Positions 50,803-62,999 of a stretch of DNA of 64,000 bases are shown here, one piece after another. The notes beneath the pieces were generated by a model, which was not told the DNA's origin, made no database searches, and saw only the letters and a list, made by a program, of their open reading frames with translations. The stretch comes from Antedon mediterranea (lineage: Eukaryota; Echinodermata; Crinoidea; Comatulida; Antedonidae), in contig NC_092670.1 of NCBI RefSeq assembly GCF_964355755.1, positions 2,381,001 through 2,445,000 on the forward strand, given 5' to 3'. The translations under genes were made by a program, and so were the position numbers. The stretch's first letter is position 1. Each line of letters opens with the position of its first letter.

Positions 50803-53800
50803 TCAGACAGCTGATGGTCTGTTTTGTGGCTGAGGAGATTTTTTTTTCTTCCTCAGTTCATAGATGAATTTAGCTAGAGCTATGGCCACTCCTCCGATAC
50901 TTAAATATCGTACAAGTCCCTCATATTTGATCATCAAGATTATCAAGACTACTCCTAAAATACAACAAATTGCCAACCAAACATTCTCTGAAAAAAAAAA
51001 TGTTTTAAGATTTAAATGTTGTTGTCTGATTTGTTGGTGGTTGTTGAAACTTAAAATAAAAACATTTCTATAATTTCATATTTTTAAGGACTGCAAACAA
51101 TTGTCACAATCATATAGTTAAAAGGAGAAATAAATATAATTCCTAAAAATCACATTTAGCCTTTAAATTGAAATATAATATATGTAATAGTAAATAGTAC
51201 TGTATATATGTGTAATATATATATTCTACAAGTTTATGAGACAAACAAAATGAAAAGGTTAAATACCTTTGGTAAATATCGGCTTGCATTCTTTTGGGCT
51301 AGAAATAAAGATTTAAATAGAAGTATATAATAATTATATAATAATTAATGCATCAATTATTAATATTTATATTAAGTTTCTTGCTAGCACATTTACTGAA
51401 TCAAATAAAGTTTGATCAAAATTAGAATGTTTAGCAATTATTACATGTTGTTATGAGAATTAAAAAGTAATCTTTTGTATTGACCAATCATATTGGTATA
51501 TAAATAGTTTAAACAAAAATTAAACTTAATAAAGTAATAATTTAGTACAGTAGTACTTTTAAATGAAGCAATCAATTTTTTTTTTCTATAGGCAAATTGC
51601 CAAGGATAATCACATTAAAATTAACTCACTGAGTAAAATGAAATAAAGTTTTGGTGTTGTCCTAACTCTATGGTTAGGATGTGTAGTAACTGTATCAATT
51701 AACAGTGTGGGTGTGGTTGCTCATAAACACTTACCTGTTAGGATGTGTAGTAACTGTATCAATTAACGGTGTGGTTAAATCAGGTATTGAGGTTGGTTCA
51801 TTTGGTGTAGCTGGAGTAACATCAGGCGCCATGTCAGTATCAGAAGCAACTACAGTATATTAATTTAAATAATAATAATTATAATAATGTCTTACCATAG
51901 CTAAGTACTTTGATAATTAATGATAGCTTGTTTGTGAATGTTATATACATACAATTATAATCCAAAAAAACTCATGAATAATCGGTTCCACTAGGAAACT
52001 TTATTAGATTTTATCTTTATATCAGAATTAAGTTCAACTTGTTTATGTTTAGCTGTAGATGTAGGATGTTTCTTTTGTTAAATTATCATTGTTGGACTTT
52101 TTGTTTTGTCACAAGATCACTGATCTGGGCTACCCTCTTAAAAAAGACAAACAAACAAATAAAAATTATCTTGACAGTGAGGTATTAAAAAATAGAGAAT
52201 TGACGGTTCAGGTTTAATTTTTGATTATCTACATGTAAAGAGAGTGGTTTATACAGTAGTTAGTTTATCATATAAATAGCATTAAAATTGTTTTCCCAGA
52301 TCATTCAGACTTATCTCAAGGGTGATTTCTTCTCAAACTATATAATTTTAAGTGGATTGCCATTTTATTTTTATACTTTATTTATTGTGTTCTGAAGTAT
52401 AAACTTAGGACATTTAAGCACTATAATTATTGATATTCAAAACAAAAAGCAAGTCCTAATAAAACTGGTAGAAAACATAGTATAATTATTGTTACATCCC
52501 CAAATCTTTATTATCAATTATCCCCATCGCTTTTATTAACAATATTGATGTTTTCACACAAATCTTTTTAACAACTCCCTTCCTCCTCCACTGAGCATGC
52601 ATTAGTATCTATTTCAAGTCAATAGTTTAAGTTAAAATTTATATATCCACAATTGTGCTTCCCTGGAGCCGTGATGTTTAAAATAACATGAAATCCCTAT
52701 AAAACACTAATTTCAGCCTGTGAGGTATTATCAGCTATAAAAATAAATAGATAATAAATATGATAACTACAGGTAGGCTACTGCAGTTAAACAGTAATTA
52801 GCTGATTAAAGTACATTGTTTAACATTTAAAGTGTACTACCAATTTCTTTATCTGAAGGGCTTCCTCATTATTACAATTTGAATCTCAATTTGAATGTCT
52901 ACATTTCAACCCAAAGTCAAACCCAAAATGCATTTGCAGCTAAATTATATATTATTTTTTTCACATCTTGTTACTGTTAGAAACGATTAATACAAAACCA
53001 ACAAATATGTTTACCTTTTGTTTGTTCATCTTCTCCAAACAATTTACGGTAAAGTGTCACATCCATTTTCTTTCTTCCACAAGGTAAATCTTTGTCAAAC
53101 TTGCTAATAGGATGCATATGATCATTTTGACAAGGAATGCACATCCTTACTTTAAGACCCCGTGCTCCACTCTGACTGAACACTTTTAATTCTGTTTGAA
53201 GGAAACTAAGCACCTAAAATAAAAGTATACAGTATTAAAGTAACAGTCACATTAATACAGCATTCTCGAGTCAATCAGCTGATGAGAAATAATCAAATTT
53301 AAAAAAATTGTTAGTGCCTCAATTAATTATGCTATTATTTTCATTTTCTAATTATTGTATAAAAAATGGAATACCAATCAGTATCATAGGTAATGTTATG
53401 TAAATCACGTTCATATCTACTAGCCTACCTTCTTACACGCAGTGGGTAGTGGCTTATTGTCTTCTGAATGTTTTGAAACATTTTCACTCTCTGTTCTGAC
53501 TATTATTGTCTACAATAAAAAAAGTACCTTTTTGAATGATAATTTGGCACACTATATTTTGTTTGAAATTTATTTTATATAACAGCTATTTATTTAACTT
53601 GTGGGAAGTATACAGTAAACCATTGTACAAGCTCTTATTATGATGATGGTGGCGGTTTGTGTAATGCGACAATTGTAAATGCGGGACTAACACTACCTCC
53701 CTACCCCACTTATACTTCAAAATATGAAACAAAATATATAAGTCTCCAGAACCAGCCCTACCATGGTTAGGTCCTCTGAAAATGCACTTATTATTCGAAA

Positions 53801-56800
53801 TATGAAACAAAATTTATAAGTATCTTGGATTATCTCTATGGTTGGAGCTGAGCTATGAACATTTTAAAAACTAGCTGCAGGTCTTCATAAATTGCACTTA
53901 TACTTTGAAAATGTTAGGCCTAGAGGAAGTGGCCCAGCCTTAGCCCCTGAAAACCCATAACATTTTTGTTTGTTATCAATCAATCAAAATTGATTGTACA
54001 TTGCAATAATTTTCAATCCATTGTTTCACAATCTTTACAAAAATGTTTTGTGTTGCAATACATAATTATTATAGTTTTGCAATCTTATGATACCATTTTA
54101 TTCAACACTTTTCTCATAAATTGATGAAATGGTATTTGAGCCTTTCAATTTCAATTCTTCACTTTAAATTTTAAATAAAGTCCAATCTTCCAATAAAACT
54201 GTCTATCAAGTACCAATTATAAAATTTACCTGTAACATACGACAATCTTTAATGGTAGCCACATATAGAATGACTAGATGATCTGCATCAATATTCAATT
54301 CTACATGCTCGTAGTTTAGGGTGGGTTGATAATGTTCCATTTGGAATTTATCAATGAATTTAGTTGCAGCTCGTTGAAAGAGATCATCTGGAAGATAGCT
54401 ATCAAAATCATGAAAGAGGAAAATTGCACGCTCTCTTTTATATTTAGGTGGTGGAGAGGCTTCAGGTTTTAAACGTGAAAGAACATAGAAATCCGTCTGT
54501 TCATGCGTCTGTTCATCTGTCTGTTCATCTGTCTATAAAATAAAAAGAAATAGTGTATGTAAACAGATTTGTAAAGAAGAAAGCAATTAAAAATATGAAT
54601 TTTAACTGGGCATCTTTGATTTCAATAGCAATACATTTGTACTCTTTTTTTTGCACATTAAACCAAACTTTTCCATAAGAGAGGCAAGAAATTTAAAAGT
54701 TTCTTCAGAATCATAGAAATTCTCCCACAGATGTCTTAACAATGCCCCTTGTAAAATACTATCATCGTTCAGTGTCTTCCAAGCTAGGTTCCATTTGCGC
54801 TCCTATTATTTCACAAAATAAATACAAAATAAATTTGTCAATTTTTAGGAATAGAGAACACACACTAGATATGAAAGTGTAGTTAGACTTGAGCTCTGAT
54901 CACAGTTAATCTACCACATGCTTTTATCATATGAAAATGTTCGGTCAAAATCTGTGTAGTTTTCTAAAAAACACAGGAATTTTCTTCACAGCTAATATAT
55001 AAAGCACAAAAGTTTAAAAATTGTATTTTTGTCAAAAGTCAATGCAAATTTTTCGGGTGGCTGCTTAGCATACACAAAATGTAAATTTTAGTCGCGTGCA
55101 ACGCGACTTTACAGTTCACTATGTCGGTCGGTTGGTCGGTAAACACTAACTTGAGCACGCGACTGCAGCCGTATATATGGCCTTGTTAGTAAAAAAAAAG
55201 TGGCCGTGGCCGTTTACGGGAGGTGGCCGCTTACGGGAGGTACCAAATGCCCTAATCAGATAGGAAGAACAAAAGGCTTTTGTAAGTGTGGCCGTTAAGG
55301 AAGGTGGCCGCTTACAGTAGTTCAACTGTATTGTAAATTTGATTGCTGATAAAAACAAGCTATTCGGCTTATCTCCGAGCATGTGAATTTTAGGGTGAAA
55401 GTATACAATGGTTAGAAGCAGCTTTCAATTCATGAGATAGTAAACTGCATAAAATGTATCTGCGTTTAGGCCTAAATAACTTTAACTCGCATTCAAGAAG
55501 CTATTTTTGGATACATTCTAACATATTAGATTTAGGCTTTGAGACCAGAACAGGGTAGAATATTCCATATAGGTCTGACATAACCAGTATAAATATAGTA
55601 ACAAATTCTGAAGTATATGTAGCCAGAGATGGGCCAGTGCAGTTGGTGTGCACAACATTTGTTTAAACAAACTTGTTTGCTTACCATATTTCCAGGCTCT
55701 ATAGCAGTGATGAATGTTTTCGACATGTCAACTAGTTGCATCAAATCTATAATTATTATATCTTTTAGTGCCTCATCATCTGGGTAGTAGAGAATCTCGC
55801 CGATGTCATGTAAATACTCAAGCAGAACTCTATGATCTTTTTTTACTTTACATTCTTTTAGTAAACTGTGTATCTAAACAAAAATTACAACCTTAATGAC
55901 AATCTAAAATAATTCTGAAGATGTTATGCAGTTTCATAATTAAGCAGTTTTTGTAATCAATTTTTAAATGGATTTCTGGATTGCGTTTCACTATTCGTTC
56001 TGAAAATACTGTGTGCAGGATAAAGTTTCGTTATCTATTGTTATTATTATGTTATGCTTACCTCTAAAGTTGTTTGATAGATGTGCTTCTTTCTTAAGCT
56101 TTGGATTTTCTCCTGGACTTGCAGCCATTTTATTGGATAAGTACGGATCATTGTCTGAGACAATTTCATTATTTCCTTTATAATATCAGAAACGTTGCTC
56201 CTTTCCAATTCTGGATTATTTTCAATGGTAAAGATTTTGAAACACACCATACTCATATATGGTTTGTCTCCCAGGGCGTTCCTAATTTTGTCCCCAATTT
56301 TTTTAACCTGAAGTGAAATGAAGGTTTCATTTTTATATCTGAGTGTTTGTTTAAATGCAATATTCTTGGTTAATTACATTAATTAAATTATATTACATTA
56401 ATGAATACATTCACTAAAGCTCTGTCTACACTATCAAACTAGTTCGACAAAAAAAGTGTGATGTGCCCAAATATGGTAGTGAATAACATCATCCTATCCA
56501 TATATGGGCACGTCACATTTTGTTGTAACATAACTTTGGACAGTCTAGACCGAGCTTTAAATATTAGAAGCTAGCCATCTATTGCATCAGTCTGTTTTGT
56601 GTACATGGTATGCCAATGAATCCAATCAAATATAAAGTACTGTTCTCATGTAAATACCTGCAATTTTACCTGAAAACTGTTTTTGAATTATGAATTTATT
56701 TTAGACGTATTATGAAAAAGTTTCTTAATAATGTTTTACCTTTTCTTCTTTATTTCCTTTAAGGCCATTTAAGTGTGTACCTATCAGTAACACAGGAGGA

Positions 56801-59800
56801 CAAGGCTGACCATCTTTTGCCTTTGCGTTAGGTCTACTGTTTGTGTATACGGACTGAATCCAATGAAGAATGAACTCCAGATTTGTCATACGATGTTCAT
56901 ACATTTTACCCTAAATTTTAAAAAAAAATATTCAGAATAAAATATACGAGTATATTGTAACACGTTAACACTCGATTATATTTCATTTTGTTTGTGTAAA
57001 ATACTGTTCTCATTTTTGTAGACATTTTCAGAATTGTTGCCACGCAACATGTTTATAGCGTTCGTAGTTGGAGCACTTCCTTTTTGAATGGCATAGCTTT
57101 CCGGCCTAACATGAATAAAAGGATAGGAGCTGTGTTATAAAAAAAATAATGAATGTCTTGTATTAGATGAAAAATGGCTGCTCTAATTTCAATAATTATC
57201 TGTGTTTTTATGAATGATAATAGACAGATTATTAATTTTATAAAAGAAAATATTATATTTGTACAGTATAATTGAAAACAAAATCAATTAAAAAAAAAAG
57301 CAAGTTACTACTTACAGTAGTTGGATCCAAAACCTTAGCTGGGGCATCAAGATCATCACAAAGGTTGAATACTACACATACAACAGCAAAAGATACCATG
57401 AAGATCTATGAGATCAATTAAACAGTGTATTAAAAAAATGGTGAATATTTTAAAAAATGCTTGATTATCAATGAAATTTAAATTTGGAAATGTAGTTTTT
57501 GGTTTTCATAGTGTTTTAATTTTTAGATTAGAAAAAAAGCCGAGTCTAGACTACTACTAAATTTATTACAGATTTGCCATATAGATATTTGTTGCTAGAA
57601 TTAAGAATAATATTTTACTTGTTTATTTTTTTACTATATTAGTGTTGTCTTATTAGAGGAAGACCTGTACATACAGTAACTCATTGTGGGGAATATAGTT
57701 ATATTACCATACTGAGTCATGCAGGCACCATGCCGGCATGAGGTAAAATATCCAGTATATACCAGCTGAAAGTTGGTATATACTGAATATTCCCTGCTGT
57801 AGATAGTTATGCTCCCGGTTATGCTGGTAACGATCCAGGTAGTGGCATAATGAAGAGGCCTGATGCCCCTGGTTTAGGAACGCTAGGCCCAACAACGCTG
57901 AAGGTTTTTAGCCATTTTCAACATATTTTAATGCCTGTATTTTCCTCTGGACAGGGCCCCATATGCTCCGGGGCCCCTGGGTTTAGCCAGTGAGCGCTCA
58001 TAGCCGTTATGCCACTGGATGCAGGCATCAACACTGGCATTTTGCTTCCACGTCTGTGAGAAAAGGGCTTTGTGTAATAAAAGTTAACCCTTACCCGCTG
58101 CATCACATGATAAATTGGTTGTCCTCCGAAATCCCAGATGTTCATCACAAACTTTTCGCTAATCGCATTGTCTTCACTTCCTTGTTTCTGAAACTCAATC
58201 TCTATAAATTCTTCAATTTTTAAAGGAATCTTTGCCTGGTCATCACTTCCATCTTTGTAATTTAAATAAATTAAAAATGTTAAAATATTGTATTAGTTGA
58301 CAAATAAAGTATTCAATATATATAGGCCTTTTATTAAGATAATCTATTATAGGATTCTAATTATTTTAGGAAAATTAATTAAGTTTTATAGAAAAGTACT
58401 TTGTTAGGCAATTTAATTTTTAGATGTGAAAAGTACAAAGGACACAGTGTCTGATGACTTAAAGTCCCGAATTTGCTTCTCTAATGATTCTATAGCTTAC
58501 GACAAAAACAATTGGTGATAATGCTCATCAATTAGTCAGAGGAGAATTTAGTACATGGTGTTTTAGACGTTCCTCTTTTTCATTGAGTTTGTTTTGAGGA
58601 CCTTTGTATAATATTTATTTTTCTTTGATAATAATATACAAATTAAATTTTTTTGTTAAAATTATGAGCAGAGGTGCCTAAAAATAGCAGGTCCATAGTT
58701 TTAATGAGAAATTTGAAATTTGTATTATGGATCAAACATTTAAAGACACCTCTTGTCCTAAAGTAAACTTGTGTTCAATTTATCCACCACTAACATCTTA
58801 AATCGAATATGGAATTCATATTAGATGTGAATTGTAATAACTAGATGGCACGCTCGCTTCGCTCGCGTACCATCTAGGGGTGCTCACAGATGGTTCTCGA
58901 ATACAGTAGAATCCACGGACGGGGACTTTGTTGGGACACTAAACAAAAACGGAAGTGTCCCCCTAATTGGGGTATTCAGAAATAGAGACAACAAAACCAA
59001 TACTGGATTCCATAAAGGACAATTAATTTATGTGGATTAAAGAAATTAGGGAGAAATGGAAATGTATGTACGGGAATTGGGCGGCGGCACGTTGTGGTGG
59101 TGATGGAACCGCAGTAATAAAGTTGATTGTATTTATATATTATAAGAACCAAACTAAATAAATAGACCTAGACATTCTGCGAAATGGAAATCGGAAATTC
59201 AAGCTCCTATTCAGTGAAAAATTAAACTGTAGTCTACCTAAATATTTAGGGCAAATCATCGGTTGTGGTGTTGAACTTCCTGTAAACATTTGTGTGAACC
59301 AAACTGGGTCGAATTTCTGTCATGAGTACTGATTTGTTGGCCTGTGATTTATGACGCCTAAGGGATCTATCTAGACTTATTTTTTAGAATAATGTACGTA
59401 CCTGTCAGATACAATTGTCTTATGTCGTATAATAAATAAGTACTGTAATAGTTACTGAAGTTACTATTACAATCTCGTCAATGAAAACACGAAAATGTAT
59501 ATGCACTTACTTATGAAAACGTATAACATACTCAGTTATTGAAACAGTAGGTTTAAAAAAGTTTCGTTTGTCTGTAAAATGATGTAATCAAGCTGTTTAC
59601 ATGAGTCTTAATTTATAAGCACATCAATAATAAAATAGTTTATCTATCCTGTAATTGGCGAGATTATGGTCGCTGTTGAATGAAATAAAGCCAATCGGTA
59701 TCATATTTGTACAGAAACGTTTTCGCGGCCGAAGGGTGTAACCTAAATTCGTTGTATTATCGTCAAGAACTAACTGTAACTAAACTTACATAGAAAGTAG

Positions 59801-61729
59801 GGTATCATAAATTTGGCCTTAGCACTCGGGGGAGTGGCTAAGATGAAGTCCGTGGGACTACTAAATATAAATTGTAATGAACCTCGAGGGACATAAATAG
59901 GAATATTTCATGTTTCATTATCAATGTATAATAAATGGAAACTGTTTACCGATTCAAATAATAGAAATTGGTTTTTAACATTTTCCGAACCTATTGCAAG
60001 TTTATTCTCAAAGGGCCCATATATTTACCTACCGTATGTGTTAAACCAAGGGCTCATAAATTTACCTACAGTACTTGTATTAAACCAAACTGGATGTTCC
60101 ATTCATCGCAAATCAATACATTTGTATAATCGTATATTAAATCTATCAAAATAGTATTTTTTAAAGAAAATCGGCCTGTCTTCAACATTATGATGGTGTA
60201 CTCTAGCAATCTATCAAAATAGTATTTTTTAAAGAAAATCGGCCTGTCTTCAACATTATGATGGTGTACTCTAGCTGTTCAACCGGTTTTCAGCTATTAA
60301 AAACAATTATCGTAGGAGGAGATAGGAAAATGCGAGGCCTCCTCGCTATGTAACATTAGGGTTGAGGGATGGGAAAGCGGATAGGTACAAAGAGGAACAA
60401 TTTTTAAATATATTCTTTATCCACTGAGTAACGAAATATTTTGTTCATGTTTTATAGGCCTATAAATAATATACCTCTAAATACAGTAGGCCTAAAACAT
60501 TTGCGATTTAATACTTTGTTAAAACTGTCACTGTCATAATCGATTGAAATATTAAAGTACATGTCACGATACACCACTACGACGTTTATATTTTTGGTAA
60601 TTATTAATTAATACAAAGGTTGAGAAGGAACTGTCAGTATAAAGTTTATTTGTATATCTAACAGTAGAGCCTATCCACAGTCTCAGTAATAAAGTTTATT
60701 TGTATATATTTTTATATTACATCTAACAGTACGAACATTCACAGTAAGAAATGTTCGATTCAAATGAAAAATAGTTAATAGGTATTTACAGTATTGTCAA
60801 AGTATTGCAAGTTTATTCTCAAAGGGCCCATATATTTACCTACCATATGTGTTAAACCAAGGGCTCATAAATTTACCTACAGTACTTGTGTTAAAACAAA
60901 CTCTGGCAGACTGAGAGATTGGGATGTTCCATTCATCGCAAATCAATACATTTGTATAATCGTATATTAAATCTATCAAAATAGTATTTTTTAAAGAAAA
61001 TCGGCCTGTCTTCAACATTATGATGGTGTACTCTAGCTGTTCAACCGGTTTTCAGCTATTAAAAACAATTATCGTAGGAGGAGATAGAAAAATGCGAAGC
61101 CTCCTCGCATTTTTTTGGCGGGTATTTTTCAAGATGGACATCCATTAGACAGTGTATACCACGATCGGAAAACACCCCTATTTGGGGCAAATCTTTGAAC
61201 CTAAATTCGTTTTAATCGTCAATAACTAATTATCTAACTCAATTTAATTAGTAAACAGGGTTACATCAGGCGGTTAAAATCAGTACCGAAAGTACGAACC
61301 AACTTTACATACCATCGAGTGAAAATTCTAGAAGTAAGGCGCGATTTACCGAATTTTGCCCTTACGTAAATTTATATATAGATAAAACATACGAACAGTT
61401 TTGCTTACCCTCGTCCATCTTGCTTTTTTTGGTTTTAGCTGGATTTTCTGTTGACGGTTCTTCTATTTTTTCTTCTTCCACATGTTCCACCGGTGTTTCT
61501 CGGTGAGTATTTTCATTATTATCAGAAGCCTGTTGTGCTGTTGTTGCAACTTCCTCTTGTAGCATACTATTCTTAGAAGCTGTTGATGCTGTTTCAAGTT
61601 TGTCTTCTTTCACATCATCTTTATCATCAGAACCACTTTCTGTGAATGCCGCTGTTGCAGTTTGTTTTTTTTTCATTAGTTTCACCACTTCTCTAGCAAC
61701 TGTTTTCTCATACATTTCAGAATCTTCAG
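50803..61729 (-). CDS. Gene B: paralogous Roc-COR GTPase with C-terminal membrane anchor; 5' exons beyond right edge
   Basis: Thirteen exons in one frame: 61729-61409, 58252-58095, 57405-57316, 56910-56740, 56307-56062, 55873-55685, 54802-54635, 54532-54230, 53509-53429, 53213-53015, 51849-51735, 51298-51267, 50987-50803; TGA stop at 50805-50803. About 752 codons are present. It matches gene A exon for exon with the same phases, but its P-loop exons must lie right of 64000. In order: an acidic/Lys-rich linker (106 codons, 67 in A), WDFGGQ, IFMVSFAVVCVVFN, GTHLN, COR-like region, a Cys/His segment (CIPCQNDHMH, then LPCGRKK), a Thr/Pro-rich stretch, and a last exon with hydrophobic WLAICCILGVVLIILMI, KYEGLVR, then YLSIGGVAIALAKFIYEL and a KKKK cluster. 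I infer a tail-anchored ROCO protein of unknown membrane. Exon 54532-54230 opens with a TDEQ repeat absent from A. Confidence 0.85.
51660..51780. repeat. Partial duplication of a gene B exon end
   Basis: TTAGGATGTGTAGTAACTGT, then ATCAATTAAC, which is the donor side of exon 51849-51735, is repeated at about 51675-51705 inside the next intron. The copy lacks a usable splice donor at the matching position. Confidence 0.75.
51850..53014. other. Gene B intron, no further exon seen
   Basis: AT-rich sequence between phase-1 exons 53213-53015 and 51849-51735. No conserved coding block or repeat family was recognised. Confidence 0.45.
55090..55164. mobile_element. 75-bp deletion form of the AGTCGCGTG element
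   Basis: It begins AGTCGCGTG and ends CACGCGACT like 33012-33732, and keeps ACAGTTCACTATGTCGGTCG next to the left end. Everything else of the 721-bp form is missing. It lies in a gene B intron, followed by a GGTGGCCGCTTACGGGAGG-type repeat (55200-55330). Confidence 0.65.
56418..56563. mobile_element. MITE with AAAGCTCTGTCTACACTATC terminus
   Basis: The left end AAAGCTCTGTCTACACTATC is mirrored imperfectly by the right end (GGACAGTCTAGACCGAGCTTT in short pieces). The interior has CAAATATGGTAGTG and CCATATATGGGCACGTCACA, as in 17340-17500. It is inserted in a gene B intron with no counterpart in gene A. Confidence 0.75.
57660..58070. mobile_element. Gene B copy of the shared intronic MITE, with a nested hAT-like insertion
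   Basis: The flanks match 4370-4615 of gene A (CATGCAGGCACCATG, AAAGTTGGTATATACTG, TGTGAGAAAAGG). At about 57838-58016 this copy alone carries an insert with ends TAGTGGCATAATG and CGTTATGCCACTG, resembling hAT termini (CAGTGG). Confidence 0.65.
58840..58877 (-). mobile_element. Helitron-like 3' terminus in gene B
   Basis: ACTAGATGGCACGC, the GCTCGCTTCGCTCGC core and GTACCATCTAG form a hairpin preceded by A. On the minus strand it reads hairpin then CTAG then T. Gene A has no such sequence in the same intron, so it marks the left border of a gene B-specific insertion of about 2.5 kb (58840 to about 61380). Confidence 0.5.
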
Positions 61730-62797
61730 CTTAAAATATAATGGTTATGTATAGTATTATACATAGACTGCATTAATAAAAAATGCTAAAAAGGAAGAAA
61801 CACTCATTTGAATAATTAACATATTCATGGTACTTACTGCAGAATAAGTCCAGTTCTTTGTTGTATCTATATATAAATTATGGTTAACTAGATGGTACGC
61901 TCGCTTCGCTCGCGTACCATCTAGGTCGTGCCCACAGATGGTTCTCGAATACACAGTAATTTCAGGGTGCGTAACAAAACTGGCGATTTCAAATGTACGT
62001 ACCCGGCGCAGGACTTATAATACATTGTCGTTTACAGAAACGAATAAATAGACACGATGATTTATGTGGTCAACTAAAATTAGCACACTGGGAATTACTT
62101 CCGAAGGAGAAACTTATCACAAAATGAGTCCAAGTTTTTGATTTGGACTCATTTAAAGAAACCCAATTTGTGTTTTGTATGTAACATTAGGGTTGAGGGA
62201 TGGGAAAGCGGATAGGTACAAAGAGGAACAATTTTTAAATATATTCTTTATCCAGTCTGTAACGAAATATTTTGTTCATGTTTTATAGGCCTATAAATAA
62301 TATACCTCTAAATACAGTAAAACATTTGCGATTTAATACTTTGTTAAAACTGTCACGGTCATAATCGATTGAAATATTAAAGTACATGTCACGATACACC
62401 CCTACGACGTTTATATTATTGGTAATTATTAATTAATACAAACGTTGAGAAGGAACTGTCAGTATAAAGTTTATTTGTATATAATAATGTGTTTATATAT
62501 CTAACAGTAGAGCCTAACCACAATATCAGTAATAAAGTTTATTTGTATATATTTTTATATTACATCTAACATTACGAACATTCACAGTAAGAAATGTTTG
62601 ATTCAAATGAGGACCAAAAATAGTTAATAGGTATTTACAGTATTGTCAAAGTATTGCAAGTTTATTCTCAAAGGGACCATATAATTACCTACCGTATGTG
62701 TTAAACCAAGGGCTCATAAATTTACCTACTTGTGTTAAACAAAACTCTGGGATGTTCCATTCATCGCAAATCAATACATTTGTATAATCGTATATTA
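59985..62797 (+). repeat. Complex of repeated blocks in gene B introns
   Basis: Block 1 (GCAAGTTTATTCTCAAAGGG ... AATCGTATATTA) occurs at 59993, 60811 and 62655. Block 2 (TATGTAACATTAGGGTTGAG onward) occurs at 60347 and 62179. Together 60347-60965 and 62179-62797 are a 620-bp duplication about 1.8 kb apart. A 68-bp unit is tandemly doubled at 60140-60207 and 60208-60275. Exon 61729-61409 lies between the two large copies. Confidence 0.8.
61887..61924 (-). mobile_element. Helitron-like 3' terminus upstream of gene B linker exon
   Basis: ACTAGATGGTACGC, the GCTCGCTTCGCTCGC core and GCGTACCATCTAG form a perfect hairpin. It is followed by CACAGATGGTTCTCGAATAC as at 58840. The element body probably includes block 2 to its right. 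Confidence 0.5.
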
Positions 62798-62880
62798 TCC
62801 AGGCCCGTATCCAGGGGGGGGGGGGGGGGTGCGTTGGGTGCAGACGCACCCCCCCCCCCCCCAAGTCCCAAAAGGTCCAC
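62798..62880 (+). repeat. Repeat fragment with poly-G and poly-C runs
   Basis: After TCCAGGCCCGTATCCAG comes a run of about 16-17 G, GTGCGTTGGGTGCAGACGCA, and about 14 C. It truncates block 1 at 62797, so it is the younger insertion. The homopolymers are probably assembly-sensitive. Confidence 0.55.
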
Positions 62881-62999
62881 TATTTCCTCGGTTGGTATTT
62901 TTTCTTGTCTTGTTTAACTAAAGACAATATCATTATATATACACAAAATTTACATTATCAATGGTATACAAACAAAAATATGCTAATATAAAATGAAAA

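Noticed and set aside
57918-58148. 76-residue minus frame as a separate gene
   Set aside because: It is gene B exon 58252-58095 read through its donor into the nested hAT-like insert.
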